Shown: piece by piece, positions 16,073-25,738 of the stretch
How positions within the stretch are numbered: the first letter of the stretch is position 1
Layout of the letters: each line of letters starts with the position of its first letter
NCBI GenBank assembly: GCA_030524745.1
Contig: JAUNGC010000005.1
Coordinates: forward strand, 1-64,000
Length of the DNA: 64,000 nt
Source: Eubacteriales bacterium
GTDB taxonomy: Bacteria; Bacillota; Clostridia; Lachnospirales; Lachnospiraceae
Direction of reading: 5' to 3'
Made by a program: the position numbers and the translations under genes
The notes under the pieces: generated by a model
The model's input: only the letters and a program-made list of their open reading frames with translations
Database searches by the model: none
What the model was told of the DNA's origin: nothing

Positions 16073-18098
16073 GATGGCATTGAGCGGTACGGATACGAGG
16101 AAGGAAGACAGGCATGTGCATGTGGCGTTTGTGGGAAATCCCAACTGCGGCAAGACGACGCTGTTCAATGCGCTGACCGGCGCAAAGCTGAAGGTGGCAA
16201 ACTGGCCCGGTGTCACGGTGGAAAAGTTTGAGGGCGATATCGAATATGAAGGATATCAGCTTAAGCTGGTGGATACGCCCGGCATTTATTCCCTGAGCTG
16301 TTATACGATTGAAGAGCAGGTGACCAGAACGTGCGTGCTGGATGATGATATTGAGGTGATCGTCAATGTGGTGGATGCTTCTTCGCTGGAACGCAATCTC
16401 TATCTGACGCTGCAGCTTCTGGAACTGGGAAAGCCGGTGATTCTGGCGCTCAACATGATGGATATCGTGAAGGAACGTGGTCTGGAAATTGATTTGCACC
16501 GTCTGCCGGAAATGCTGGGCGGGATTCCGGTTGTGCCGGTGTCTGCGGCGAAGCGGACCGGACTGGACATTCTGCTTCATGCGGTAGTGCATCATTTTGA
16601 AGAGGGGCCCAAGGAAGACGTCATGGATTACGGCCCCATGATCGAAGACAAGCTGGCGAAGCTGGAAGTGATGATGCAGGCCCGTTATCCCAGTCATTCC
16701 ATGGTGCGCTGGCATGCCATCAAGCTTTTGGAGGATGACGAGCAGGTGACCAGCGAGCATCCGATTGAAATCACCAACGTGGTGGACAGAAGCTATGAAA
16801 AGGAAATTATTCAGAAAAAATATCAGTATATCGAAGAAATTGTGAAAGAATCTCTTTTTCATAAGGAAAGCAGAGCTGCGCAGACGGACCGGATCGATAA
16901 GCTGCTCACCCATCCAATTCTGGGCGTTCCGGTCTTCTTATGCATCATGGCGCTGGTTTTCTTTCTGACTTTTGCGGTGGGCGATTTCTTAAAAGGCGGA
17001 TTTGAAGTGGTTCTTGCATGGATTTCGGATGCTGCCAGAGTCTTTTTGGTCGGGATCCACGTTTCCGGGTGGCTGACGTCGCTGGTGGTGGACGGCATTA
17101 TTGCCGGTGTGGGGGGGATTCTGACGTTTCTGCCCAACATTTTTATCCTGTTTTTGGCACTGGGAATTCTGGAGGATTCCGGATACATGTCCCGCGTCGC
17201 CTATGTGATGGATTCGATCATGGGAAAGGTTGGATTGTCAGGCAGAGCCTTTCTTCCGATGATTCTGGGATTCGGCTGTACGGTGCCCGCCATTATGGCG
17301 ACCAGGGCGCTGGAAAAGGAGCATGACAGGCGGAAGGTGATGGTGATTACGCCGTTCATGTCCTGTTCGGCTCGCCTGCCGGTTTATGTGTTGTTTGCGG
17401 ATATGTTTTTCCCGGGCCATCCGATGATTCCGGCATTTTCCATGTATGTGATCGGATTGATGACGGCGATTCTGGTGGCGCTGGTGATGAACCGGATGGA
17501 GAAAGGGAAAATCAACGATTCCCTTCTCATTGAACTGCCGGAATATAAGCGTCCCAACGCCCGGACGATCCGCATCTATGTCTGGACGAAGCTGAAGGAC
17601 TATCTGACGAAGGCGGGAACGACGATTTTCATCGCTTCCATTATTATCTGGTTTGTGCTGAACTTCGGCGTACACGGCATGGTGACGGATACGGCGGAAA
17701 GCTTCGGCGCGGTGATCGGACGCCTCCTGGTGCCGGTGCTTGCGCCTGCGGGACTGGGCATGTGGCAGATCGTGGTGGCGCTCATTTCCGGAATTTCCGC
17801 GAAGGAAGTGGTGGTATCCAGTTTCGCGGTGCTCTTTGGCGTGGCAAATGCAAATTCTGCAGCCGGAATGAGGACGATTGTGGAAAATATTCATCAGTTC
17901 AATCCTTCCTTCGGGCCGCTCAACGCTTTTTGCCTGATGCTGTTTGTTCTTTTGTATGTGCCGTGCGCGGCCGCGATCGGAACGATCAAAAAAGAAAGCG
18001 GCTCCTGGAAGTTCACGCTGGGACTGATGGCGTTTCAGATGTTTTTGGCCTGGGCGGTCTGTGTGATCGTTTTCCAGATCGGATCGATTTTCCTCTGA
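16047..18098 (+). CDS. feoB: Ferrous iron transport GTPase FeoB
   Basis: A 683-residue Fe(II) transporter. The N-terminal G domain shows G1 GNPNCGKT (30-37), the G3 DTPG (76-79) and the G4 NMMD (136-139), followed by a helical guanine-dissociation-inhibitor region and about ten membrane helices from residue 290 on, with Gate motifs around GFGCTVPAIMATR and CSARLPVYVLFADMFF. It imports Fe2+ across the cytoplasmic membrane. The start at 16047 follows AGGGAG by ten bases; 16074 is an alternative. It is transcribed with feoA from the promoter at 15746. The length is normal for a clostridial FeoB. Confidence 0.95.
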   Translation: MMKKGRVNEMALSGTDTRKEDRHVHVAFVGNPNCGKTTLFNALTGAKLKVANWPGVTVEKFEGDIEYEGYQLKLVDTPGIYSLSCYTIEEQVTRTCVLDDDIEVIVNVVDASSLERNLYLTLQLLELGKPVILALNMMDIVKERGLEIDLHRLPEMLGGIPVVPVSAAKRTGLDILLHAVVHHFEEGPKEDVMDYGPMIEDKLAKLEVMMQARYPSHSMVRWHAIKLLEDDEQVTSEHPIEITNVVDRSYEKEIIQKKYQYIEEIVKESLFHKESRAAQTDRIDKLLTHPILGVPVFLCIMALVFFLTFAVGDFLKGGFEVVLAWISDAARVFLVGIHVSGWLTSLVVDGIIAGVGGILTFLPNIFILFLALGILEDSGYMSRVAYVMDSIMGKVGLSGRAFLPMILGFGCTVPAIMATRALEKEHDRRKVMVITPFMSCSARLPVYVLFADMFFPGHPMIPAFSMYVIGLMTAILVALVMNRMEKGKINDSLLIELPEYKRPNARTIRIYVWTKLKDYLTKAGTTIFIASIIIWFVLNFGVHGMVTDTAESFGAVIGRLLVPVLAPAGLGMWQIVVALISGISAKEVVVSSFAVLFGVANANSAAGMRTIVENIHQFNPSFGPLNAFCLMLFVLLYVPCAAAIGTIKKESGSWKFTLGLMAFQMFLAWAVCVIVFQIGSIFL

Positions 18099-18103
18099 AA
18101 ATA

Positions 18104-18249
18104 GCAGTTCAGCTGCGCTGAAGTGTTACTGCGGTTCATCCGGAACAAAACTCTTGATTTCCTCGTTAGTTTGTGCAAGAATAGTAACAGTTCAGACAAG
18201 TCTGGACTGTTATCAGGAAACAAAACAGCACCTGACGGGGATTTTTTTT
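18104..18249 (+). promoter_or_regulatory. Structured leader between feoB and the hydrogenase gene
   Basis: GCAG-TTCAG (18104-18112) can pair with CTGAA...CTGC (18118-18132). A 13-pair stem formed by 18185-18197 with 18200-18212 contains one G-U pair. A weaker TCAGG/CCTGA pairing is followed by CGGGGA and nine T (18242-18250). The T run looks like an intrinsic terminator, either for feoB or as an attenuator 30 bases before the hydrogenase ATG. I do not recognise a named RNA family. Confidence 0.45.
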
Positions 18250-18277
18250 TGATAAAAAGCACGGATGGAGGTAATCT

Positions 18278-19759
18278 ATGAGAGGGATTGATACGCCGGT
18301 CAGACAGCTGCGGCGAAGGGTGTTTAAGGGGATCGCCAACCTCGCTTATTATTCTGAAAATCTGATTGATGATATGGAAGCGCTGCCTTACAAAATCGTG
18401 AATCAGGACGAACCTGTTTACCGGGAGAGCATATATCGGGAACGCGCGATCGTCAGGGAGCAGCTTCGTCTGGCGATGGGCCTTTCGCTGCGGCCGGAAA
18501 ACGTTCCGTCCCATTTGACGCAGGGACTGATGGAGAGCAATATCGATGAGAAATATTATGAGCCTCCGCTGATGCAGGTTATTCCGTCGGCATGTAATTC
18601 ATGTCCGATCAATGATTATAAGGTGACAAACCGCTGTATGGGGTGTGTGGCGCATCCCTGCCAGGAAGTGTGTCCGCGCGGCGCCATCAGCATGGTGGAC
18701 GGTAAATCTTTTATCGATCCGGCCAAATGTATCAAGTGCGGAAAGTGTAAGGCGATCTGTCCCTACGACGCCATTTCCCACCAGCAGCGTCCCTGCAGCG
18801 CAGCCTGCGGCGTGGGCGCGATTGAAACGGATCAGGCGGGAAGGGCTGTGATTAACAACGCGAAATGCGTTTCCTGCGGTCAGTGCATGGTAAGCTGCCC
18901 GTTCGGCGCGATTGCGGACAAGTCCCAGATCTTTCAACTGATCCGGGCGATTCAGTCCGGAAGAAAGATCATCGCGCAGGTGGCCCCGGCGTTTGTCGGA
19001 CAGTTCGGACCGAAAGTGACGCCCGGCAAGTTAAAGACGGCTTTAAAGGAACTGGGCTTTGCCGATGTGTATGAAACAGCGATTGGCGCCGATATGGGCG
19101 CGATGGCGGAAGCGGAACATTACGTGAAAGAAGTGGCGACGGGTAAGCTGCCCTTTTTGCTGACCTCCTGTTGTCCTTCCTGGTCGATGCTGGCCAAGAA
19201 CTTTTTCCCGGAAACGATCGATAAGATTTCCAACGAACTGACGCCCATGGTGGCGACGGCGCGCAGAATCAAGGAAGATCATCCGGACGCTTCCGTGGTC
19301 TTTATCGGTCCCTGCGCTTCCAAGAAGCTGGAGGCTTCCAGAAGAACGGTGCGCTCGGATGTGGATTTTGTCATCACCTTCGAGGAACTGGCGGGCATGT
19401 TTGAAGCGAAGGGAATCGATCCGGCCAGCGTGGAATCGGAGACGCCGGTGGAAGACGCGACGGCGGCGGGACGCGGTTACGGCGTTGCGGGCGGCGTTGC
19501 GAATGCGATAGAGAACTGTATCAAAGAATATTATCCGGATGTGACGGTGCAGATCGAGCATGCGGAGAGTCTGGCGGAATGCAAGAAGATCCTGATGCTG
19601 GCCAAGATGGGCAAGAAAAACGGCTGCCTGATCGAGGGCATGGCATGTCCGGGCGGCTGCGTGGCAGGAGCGGGCACCAATATTGCGATTCCGCAGGCGA
19701 TGAAAGAAGTGAACGGCTTTAAGCAGGCGGCGGCCAAAAAGCTGCCTGATTTCCAGTGA
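18278..19759 (+). CDS. Monomeric [FeFe] hydrogenase, group B-like
   Basis: A 493-residue iron-sulfur enzyme expected to reduce protons or oxidise hydrogen in the cytoplasm with ferredoxin. After a helical N-terminus it has a cysteine cluster (CNSC at 106-109 up to CQEVCP at 128-133), two classical 4Fe-4S motifs (CIKCGKCKAICP at 151-162 and CVSCGQCMVSCP at 197-208) and an extra CSAAC. The three H-cluster signatures follow: TSCCPSW (296-302), GPCASKK (345-351) and MACPGGC (455-461). The L2 motif begins with GPC instead of the MPC of group A enzymes, and L3 is preceded by EG, both pointing to group B. No maturation genes (hydEFG) are in the window. A good GGAGG site precedes the ATG. Confidence 0.85.
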   Translation: MRGIDTPVRQLRRRVFKGIANLAYYSENLIDDMEALPYKIVNQDEPVYRESIYRERAIVREQLRLAMGLSLRPENVPSHLTQGLMESNIDEKYYEPPLMQVIPSACNSCPINDYKVTNRCMGCVAHPCQEVCPRGAISMVDGKSFIDPAKCIKCGKCKAICPYDAISHQQRPCSAACGVGAIETDQAGRAVINNAKCVSCGQCMVSCPFGAIADKSQIFQLIRAIQSGRKIIAQVAPAFVGQFGPKVTPGKLKTALKELGFADVYETAIGADMGAMAEAEHYVKEVATGKLPFLLTSCCPSWSMLAKNFFPETIDKISNELTPMVATARRIKEDHPDASVVFIGPCASKKLEASRRTVRSDVDFVITFEELAGMFEAKGIDPASVESETPVEDATAAGRGYGVAGGVANAIENCIKEYYPDVTVQIEHAESLAECKKILMLAKMGKKNGCLIEGMACPGGCVAGAGTNIAIPQAMKEVNGFKQAAAKKLPDFQ

Positions 19760-19777
19760 TTTAAGGAGGAGAGAGAA

Positions 19778-21241
19778 GTGACGAAAATAAGAACACGTTT
19801 TGCGCCCAGCCCTACCGGACGCATGCATGTGGGAAATCTGCGTACGGCGCTTTATGCCTATCTGGTGGCGAAGCATGAGGGCGGGGATTTCATATTGAGA
19901 ATTGAGGATACCGACCAGGAGCGTTATGTGGAAGGCGCGGTGGATATCATCTACCGGACGCTTCAGAAAACGGGACTGATCCATGACGAAGGTCCGGATA
20001 AGGACGGCGGCGTGGGACCCTATGTGCAGAGCGAACGCCAGGCCCAGGGCATCTATCTGGAATATGCGAAAAAACTGATCGAGAAGGGCGAAGCTTATTA
20101 CTGCTTTTGCGATAAAGAGCGCCTCGCCACGTTAAACCGCGTGGTGGCGGGCAAGGAGATCAACGTCTATGACAAACATTGCCTGCATCTTTCCAAAGAA
20201 GAGGTGGAAGCAAAGCTGGCGGCGGGAGTTCCCTATGTCATCCGCCAGAACAATCCCACAGAAGGAACCACAACCTTCCATGATGAGATTTACGGGGATA
20301 TCACCGTGGACAATGCGGAACTGGACGATATGATACTCATAAAATCGGACGGCTATCCGACGTACAATTTTGCCAACGTGGTGGACGATCACCTCATGGG
20401 CATCACCCACGTCGTGAGGGGCAATGAATATCTTTCCTCATCTCCGAAGTACAACAGGCTCTATGAGGCTTTTGGGTGGGAAGTTCCGGTTTATATTCAC
20501 TGTCCGCTGATCACGGATGAGGAACATCAGAAGCTTTCCAAGCGCTGCGGTCATTCCTCTTATGAAGATCTGATCGACCAGGGATTTCTGACGGAAGCGA
20601 TTGTGAATTTCGTCGCGCTGCTGGGCTGCTGTCCGGAAGGCGATAACGAGATTTTTTCGTTGGACGAACTGGTGAAGGTTTTCGATTACAGGAGGATGTC
20701 CAAGTCGCCGGCCGTGTTTGATTATACAAAACTGAAATGGATGAACGGCGAATATATCAAGGCCATGGACTTTGACCGTTTTTATGAGATGGCAAAACCT
20801 TATCTGGAAAAAGCGCTGACCAAAGGCCAAGACCTTGTAAAGATTGCGGAAATGGTCAAGAGCAGGATTGAGATTTTCCCGGACATCACGGAGATGGTGG
20901 ATTTCTTTGAAACCTTGCCGGCGTATGATCCTGCCATGTATGTGCATAAGAAGATGAAAACCACGAAGGAAAGTTCGCTGGAAGTGTTAAAGGAACTGCT
21001 TCCGGTCCTGGAAGAGCAGGAGGATTACAGCAATGACGCGCTTTATGCGGCGCTGCTTTCCTATGTGGAGAAGAAGGGCTGTAAGAACGGGTATGCGCTC
21101 TGGCCGGTGCGCACGGCGGTCTCCGGCAAACAGATGACCCCGGCGGGCGCTACGGAGATCATGGAGATTCTGGGAAAAGAGGAATCCCTGGTGAGAATCC
21201 GCAAAGGAATCGCGCTGCTGGAGGGCTCATTAGAGCAGTGA
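19778..21241 (+). CDS. gltX: Glutamyl-tRNA synthetase
   Basis: A 487-residue class I aminoacyl-tRNA synthetase that charges tRNA-Glu (and often tRNA-Gln in Clostridia lacking GlnRS). The N-terminus has the HIGH-type signature [15 protein letters not shown], the [10 protein letters not shown] motif follows, and the KMSKS loop appears as [10 protein letters not shown] (about 249-258). The C-terminal helical anticodon-binding region is complete. The gene starts with GTG (19778) behind AAGGAGGAGAG. It lies 18 bases after the hydrogenase gene and may share its transcript. Confidence 0.95.
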   Translation: MTKIRTRFAPSPTGRMHVGNLRTALYAYLVAKHEGGDFILRIEDTDQERYVEGAVDIIYRTLQKTGLIHDEGPDKDGGVGPYVQSERQAQGIYLEYAKKLIEKGEAYYCFCDKERLATLNRVVAGKEINVYDKHCLHLSKEEVEAKLAAGVPYVIRQNNPTEGTTTFHDEIYGDITVDNAELDDMILIKSDGYPTYNFANVVDDHLMGITHVVRGNEYLSSSPKYNRLYEAFGWEVPVYIHCPLITDEEHQKLSKRCGHSSYEDLIDQGFLTEAIVNFVALLGCCPEGDNEIFSLDELVKVFDYRRMSKSPAVFDYTKLKWMNGEYIKAMDFDRFYEMAKPYLEKALTKGQDLVKIAEMVKSRIEIFPDITEMVDFFETLPAYDPAMYVHKKMKTTKESSLEVLKELLPVLEEQEDYSNDALYAALLSYVEKKGCKNGYALWPVRTAVSGKQMTPAGATEIMEILGKEESLVRIRKGIALLEGSLEQ

Positions 21242-21302
21242 GAAAACGCCGGAATTTCGGCATGCTCAAAATATAAGGAATTTGAAAACGGAGTAACCCG
21301 AT

Positions 21303-23234
21303 TTGCAGGGAAACGAACAACAACAAAAAGCGATTGAATGGAACACGGGTCCGGCCCTTATTCTGGCCGGACCGGGTTCCGGAAAAACATTTACCACCGT
21401 GGAACGCGTGCGGTATCTGATTGAGGTCCATCATGTGGACCCGTCGAACATTTTAGTCATTACATTCACAAAAGCGGCTGCCCGGCAGATGCGGGACCGC
21501 TTCTTTACCAGGATGGAAGGAAAATTCCATCCGGTCAGCTTCGGCACCTTTCATGCCGTCTTTTTTTCCATCTTAAGAACTTCCCGCCATTATGAATTAA
21601 ACAGCGTTCTTTCCGAACGGGAGAAAAAAGAATATCTGCGCATTGTGCAAAGCAAAATGCCGGGAGAAATGCCCCGGGAGGAAGGCTGGGAAGAAGGGCT
21701 TCTTTCTGAAATCGGGTATGTGAAAAATGCGGGCGCGATTCCGGAGAATTTTCACAGCGATTATATGGAAAATGCGGATTTTCGCCGTCTTTTTCTGGAT
21801 TTTCAAAAACTGATCCGGGACATGGGAAAACTGGATCTGGACGATTTCGCGGCTGCTGTGCGGCACCTGTTTTTGAGCAGTCCGCAGACGCTTGCGGCCT
21901 GGCGGCAGAAATACTCCCATATTCTGGTGGATGAGTTCCAGGATATCAATGCGGTGCAGTATGAGGTGGTGAAAATGCTGGCAGGAGAGCGCCAAAATCT
22001 TTTCGTGGTGGGAGACGACGATCAGGCGATCTATGGGTTTCGGGGATCGGACCCTTCCATTATGAAACAGTTTCTGCGCGACTATCCGGATGCGCTGCAA
22101 ATCAATCTGTCTGTTAATTACCGTAGCAGCGCCGGCATTGTGGAAACTGCGGGAAAGGTGATTGCGCAAAATAAGGAACGGTTTTCCAAAAAAATCACAG
22201 CGGATAAAAAGCCGCAAAAATATCAGGATCCGTTTGCGCAGACAGCGGACGGGGGATCGGACGGACGGCATAAAGAACCTAAGGCCCGATGGAAAGCGCT
22301 GACGGGGGACGGTTCCGTACAGGTGGGAAGCTTTCCGAACCGGAGGCAGCAGGCGAAAACGATTGCGGATATGATCGGGAGGTATTTGGAAGAAAACAGC
22401 AAAAAAGGAGTGGCGGCAATTTACCGGACGAATGCGGACGCCATGCTTTTGGCGGAAGAACTGGGAAAGAGAAAAATCGCCTTTGGGATGAAAGAAAAGG
22501 CGAAAAGTCCGTATGCGCACGCCGTGTGCCGGGACCTGGCGGCGTATCTGCGTTTTGCCAAGGCGGGGCGTATGCGGCGTGATTTTTTTCAGATCATGAA
22601 CAAACCCTGCCGTTATCTTTCCAGAAAAGCGGTCCGGGAAGGGATGGTGTCCTTCCCGGAACTGCTTTCGGCCTATCAGGATAAGTCCTATATGTGCCGG
22701 AACATTTCCAAAATGCAGACGGACATCGGCAGAATTGCGGGAATGGATCTGTATGCGGCGGTCAATTACGTGAGAAAGGGAATGGGATATGATGCGTATT
22801 TGCAGCATACTTTGCATGGGGAAGGCTATCGGGAAGCGCTTTCCATGGCCGACTTTTTTCAGGACAGCGTCCGGGAATTTGAAACGGTGGAACAGTTGGA
22901 TGCGCATATTTGCCAGTATGAGCGGATTTTGCTGGAAGCGGCGCATAAAGAAGAGGAAAATGCAAAAGACGTGCTGCTGATGACCATGCACGGTGCAAAA
23001 GGACTGGAATTTGACATTGTTTTTCTGCCGGACTGCAATGAAGGAATCATGCCCCATAAAAAGAGCATGAGGGGAAAGGAACTGGAAGAAGAGCGCAGAT
23101 TGTTTTATGTGGGCATGACCCGGGCGAAAGAGCGGCTTTATCTGACCTGGGTGGAAGGAAACCGTGAGGAACCGGGCTTTGTTTCCCGTTTTCTGCAGGA
23201 GTGCGGATTCCGGGAGTCCTACCGGCCTTCTTAA
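21303..23234 (+). CDS. UvrD/PcrA-like superfamily 1 DNA helicase
   Basis: A 643-residue ATP-dependent 3'-5' DNA helicase. Motifs: Q-motif NEQQQKAI, Walker A AGPGSGKT (22-29), Walker B VDEFQD, motif III GDDDQAIYGFRG, motif IV NYRSS, motif V MTMHGAKGLEFD, motif VI VGMTRAKERLYL. It is roughly 100 residues shorter than PcrA, mainly at the C-terminus, so it is a UvrD-like paralogue more than the housekeeping PcrA. The start is a TTG at 21303, supported by GGAG about nine bases upstream and by the absence of an earlier fitting ATG. It acts on DNA repair or replication intermediates. Confidence 0.88.
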   Translation: MQGNEQQQKAIEWNTGPALILAGPGSGKTFTTVERVRYLIEVHHVDPSNILVITFTKAAARQMRDRFFTRMEGKFHPVSFGTFHAVFFSILRTSRHYELNSVLSEREKKEYLRIVQSKMPGEMPREEGWEEGLLSEIGYVKNAGAIPENFHSDYMENADFRRLFLDFQKLIRDMGKLDLDDFAAAVRHLFLSSPQTLAAWRQKYSHILVDEFQDINAVQYEVVKMLAGERQNLFVVGDDDQAIYGFRGSDPSIMKQFLRDYPDALQINLSVNYRSSAGIVETAGKVIAQNKERFSKKITADKKPQKYQDPFAQTADGGSDGRHKEPKARWKALTGDGSVQVGSFPNRRQQAKTIADMIGRYLEENSKKGVAAIYRTNADAMLLAEELGKRKIAFGMKEKAKSPYAHAVCRDLAAYLRFAKAGRMRRDFFQIMNKPCRYLSRKAVREGMVSFPELLSAYQDKSYMCRNISKMQTDIGRIAGMDLYAAVNYVRKGMGYDAYLQHTLHGEGYREALSMADFFQDSVREFETVEQLDAHICQYERILLEAAHKEEENAKDVLLMTMHGAKGLEFDIVFLPDCNEGIMPHKKSMRGKELEEERRLFYVGMTRAKERLYLTWVEGNREEPGFVSRFLQECGFRESYRPS

Positions 23235-23285
23235 GAACGATAAAATCCGCGCATGGGGAATTTTTGCGCTGCCGGGAATAGAAAT

Positions 23286-23318
23286 TGCCGCAGGCCATCG
23301 CGGTTTGGGCCTGCGGCA
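23286..23318. terminator. Strong hairpin between convergent genes
   Basis: TGCCGCAGGCC (23286-23296) and GGCCTGCGGCA (23308-23318) form a perfect 11-pair stem between the helicase gene and the convergent DUF1292 gene. The flanks carry only short T or A runs, so it is a moderate terminator candidate for both strands. Confidence 0.55.
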
Positions 23319-23359
23319 GAAAAAGCGCTGTTTTCCGTTTTGGACTGAATGGAGAGGGA

Positions 23360-23692
23360 TCAGTTGCCGGCTTCATCGGCATCGATCAGTTCGTCGAATT
23401 CACAACTGTCGAGATACTGGTCGAAAGCTTCTTCCACTTTTTCATATTCCGCATCGTCGTCGATGTAGCCAAGTTCCGGTTCTTCATTGGGATCATCGGG
23501 ATTTTCGGAATAGCGGTAAAACCATACTTCGCCGTCGTCGTTCTGGCCGTCTTCGTCAAGCGGCATCAAAACGATATAATCTTTTTTCTCCACTTCCAGA
23601 ATTGTGATGATGGCACAGGTAACGCTGGTGCCGTCGTCCAGTTCCAGTTCAACGGTCATTTCTTCATCTGTTTCATCATATTGATTGCCCAT
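23360..23692 (-). CDS. DUF1292 family protein
   Basis: A 110-residue, strongly acidic cytoplasmic protein of the DUF1292 family found across Firmicutes, often near cell-wall or RNA metabolism genes. The core pattern MTVELELDDGTSVTCAIITI...DYIVLMPLDE...EVWFYRY is visible, followed by an acidic tail (DDDAEYEKVEEAFDQYL). The ATG follows a GAAAGGAAAC site on the minus strand. It is transcribed divergently from the isoamylase-like gene, with about 138 bases between the starts. The function of the family is not established. Confidence 0.88.
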   Translation of the reverse strand: MGNQYDETDEEMTVELELDDGTSVTCAIITILEVEKKDYIVLMPLDEDGQNDDGEVWFYRYSENPDDPNEEPELGYIDDDAEYEKVEEAFDQYLDSCEFDELIDADEAGN

Positions 23693-23830
23693 CGTTTCGT
23701 TTCCTTTCTTTTTAAGCCAGAAGGCTGGTTATTCTTATCATACAGGAAGTTCGTCTGGCGTGCAATCCTAATTTGTGTTATACTGGAAAAAACCGCAGGC
23801 AGAAAGGATAGAAAGCAGAGGCATACGAAG

Positions 23831-25738
23831 ATGAGACATGAGATTACTGTTTTAAAGGGCAGGCCTTATCCGGCCGGCATGACTGTTACGGGAGAAAGGG
23901 AGATCAATCTGGCGGCCGTATTGCCGGGGAAAGAGGAGTGCGGCGTGATTTTATATCCGCGTCAGGGGGGCGGACAGATCCGTCTGCCGTTTCGGGCGGA
24001 AAACAGGACGGGAAATGTTTCCTGCATGAAAATTTCGGGAATTGATCCTGCGGAATACGAGTACAATTTTTACTCAGGCAAGGATATTATTACGGATCCT
24101 TATGCACGGCGGATTTCGGGAAATGATAAATGGGGACATAAGGTGGATCCTGTTCTGCGCGGCAGCGATGTTTCAGGCAGCTTTGACTGGGGGGAAGATA
24201 TGCCTCTCATGACCCCCATGTGCGACAGCATATTTTACCTGCTTCATGTAAGAGGGTTCACCAGACACGTTTCATCGGGAGTGGAGAAGAAAGGCACTTT
24301 TGCGGGAATTGTTGAGAAAATTCCTTATCTGAAAGAACTTGGCGTGACGGCGGTGGAATTGATGCCCGCTTATGAATTCCTGGAACTGGAACAGGAGAAG
24401 AAAAGAAGCCATTCCATGGCGGAAGCGGCGAGCCGGTTTATGGAGAAGCCGGAAGCGGAGAAGGAAAGACCAAGAATCAACTACTGGGGCTTTAAGAAAG
24501 GCTATTATTTTGCGCCGAAGGCTTCTTACAGCAGCGCCGAAGATCCGGTCGCGGAGTTTAAAGGCATGGTGAAAAGTCTGCATGAAAACGGACTGGAAGT
24601 TATTATGCAGTTCTATTTCCCCAGGGATGTGAAGCCCGGCTTTATACTGGAAGTTTTAAAATATTGGGTTTTTGAATATCATATCGACGGGATTCATCTG
24701 ATGGGAGAGCAAATTCCGACGCAGCTTCTGGCCACGGACCCGCTGCTCTCCAATACAAAGCTGTTTTATTATGACTTTCCGTGTTACGATATCTATGGTT
24801 CTGAAGAAACGCCTGCTTATCAGAATCTGGCCTGTTACCGGGACGATTTTCAGTATGATATGCGCCGTTTCTTAAAGGGCGACGAGGATATGCTGGGCAA
24901 GGCTCTTTATCAGCTTAAGAAGAATCCGAAGCAGACCGGCGTGGTGAACTTTATCGCCAATTATGAAGGCTTTTCGGTGGCGGATATGGTGTCCTATGAA
25001 CGTAGGCACAATGAAGAGAACGGCGAAGATAACCGGGACGGCAACCCCTATAATGCCAGTTGGAACTGCGGCGTGGAAGGGAAAACCCGGAAAAAAAGCG
25101 TGCTTTCGCTGCGCAAAAAGCAGATGAGGAACGCCATGCTGCTGCTTCTGACCGCACAGGGGACGCCCATGATCGTTGCAGGAGATGAGTTTGGACACAC
25201 AAGGAACGGAAATAATAACGCCTGGTGTCAGGACAACGGGGTGAACTGGCTGAACTGGAAACAGACGGAGACGAACCGGGAATTTCTGGAATTCGTCAAA
25301 GCGGTTATCGCGCTGCGCAGAGCCCATCCGATTCTGCACAAGCCGGATGAGTTTACCATGCTGGATTTCATTGCCAGCGGGTATCCGGATCTTTCTTATC
25401 ATGACAGGGATGCCTGGAGAATTACCATGGACAGGATCAGCAGGGAAGTCGGCGTGATGTATTGCGGCAGATATGCGAAAATTGACAGAGTGAAGGACGA
25501 TGACTTTTTTTACATCGCCTATAATATGCACTGGGAAGAGAAGGAACTGGCGCTGCCTGCGCTGCCAAAAGGCATGCATTGGGAAAAGGTGATGGATTCT
25601 GAAAAGGGAACAACCGAATCCGACGGCGCGGCGGTGGAAAAGACTGCGAAGCTGGCAGGGCGCAGCATCGTTATTCTGAAAAGCTTTGGAAGACCGGTGA
25701 AAAGGGGAAAGGCACTTGAAGGCGTTACAGCATTTTAA
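23831..25738 (+). CDS. Isoamylase/GlgX-like GH13 protein lacking catalytic residues
   Basis: A protein of 635 residues with the layout of a glycogen-debranching GH13 enzyme: an N-terminal CBM48-like beta domain (1-110), a TIM barrel (about 125-560) and a C-terminal beta domain. Typical GlgX segments are kept (HNEENGEDNRDG, SWNCGVEG, AQGTPMIVAGDEFG, GNNNAWCQDN). The four conserved catalytic regions are not: region I reads VIMQFYFP instead of DVVYNH; region II reads DGIHLMGE where GFRFD with its nucleophile Asp is expected; region III has YYDFP instead of the Glu; region IV has NYEG instead of HDG. It is probably a carbohydrate-binding pseudoenzyme or has a changed mechanism. The ATG at 23831 has AGAGG nine bases upstream; the longer open frame upstream is antisense to DUF1292. 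Confidence 0.85.
   Translation: MRHEITVLKGRPYPAGMTVTGEREINLAAVLPGKEECGVILYPRQGGGQIRLPFRAENRTGNVSCMKISGIDPAEYEYNFYSGKDIITDPYARRISGNDKWGHKVDPVLRGSDVSGSFDWGEDMPLMTPMCDSIFYLLHVRGFTRHVSSGVEKKGTFAGIVEKIPYLKELGVTAVELMPAYEFLELEQEKKRSHSMAEAASRFMEKPEAEKERPRINYWGFKKGYYFAPKASYSSAEDPVAEFKGMVKSLHENGLEVIMQFYFPRDVKPGFILEVLKYWVFEYHIDGIHLMGEQIPTQLLATDPLLSNTKLFYYDFPCYDIYGSEETPAYQNLACYRDDFQYDMRRFLKGDEDMLGKALYQLKKNPKQTGVVNFIANYEGFSVADMVSYERRHNEENGEDNRDGNPYNASWNCGVEGKTRKKSVLSLRKKQMRNAMLLLLTAQGTPMIVAGDEFGHTRNGNNNAWCQDNGVNWLNWKQTETNREFLEFVKAVIALRRAHPILHKPDEFTMLDFIASGYPDLSYHDRDAWRITMDRISREVGVMYCGRYAKIDRVKDDDFFYIAYNMHWEEKELALPALPKGMHWEKVMDSEKGTTESDGAAVEKTAKLAGRSIVILKSFGRPVKRGKALEGVTAF

Noticed and set aside
21597-23057. 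486-codon minus-strand frame opposite the UvrD-like helicase
   Set aside because: Antisense shadow; all helicase motifs lie on the plus strand.
23285-23830. N-terminal extension of the isoamylase-like gene
   Set aside because: This stretch is antisense to the DUF1292 gene, which has a clear family match and ribosome site; the CBM48-like domain begins at 23831.
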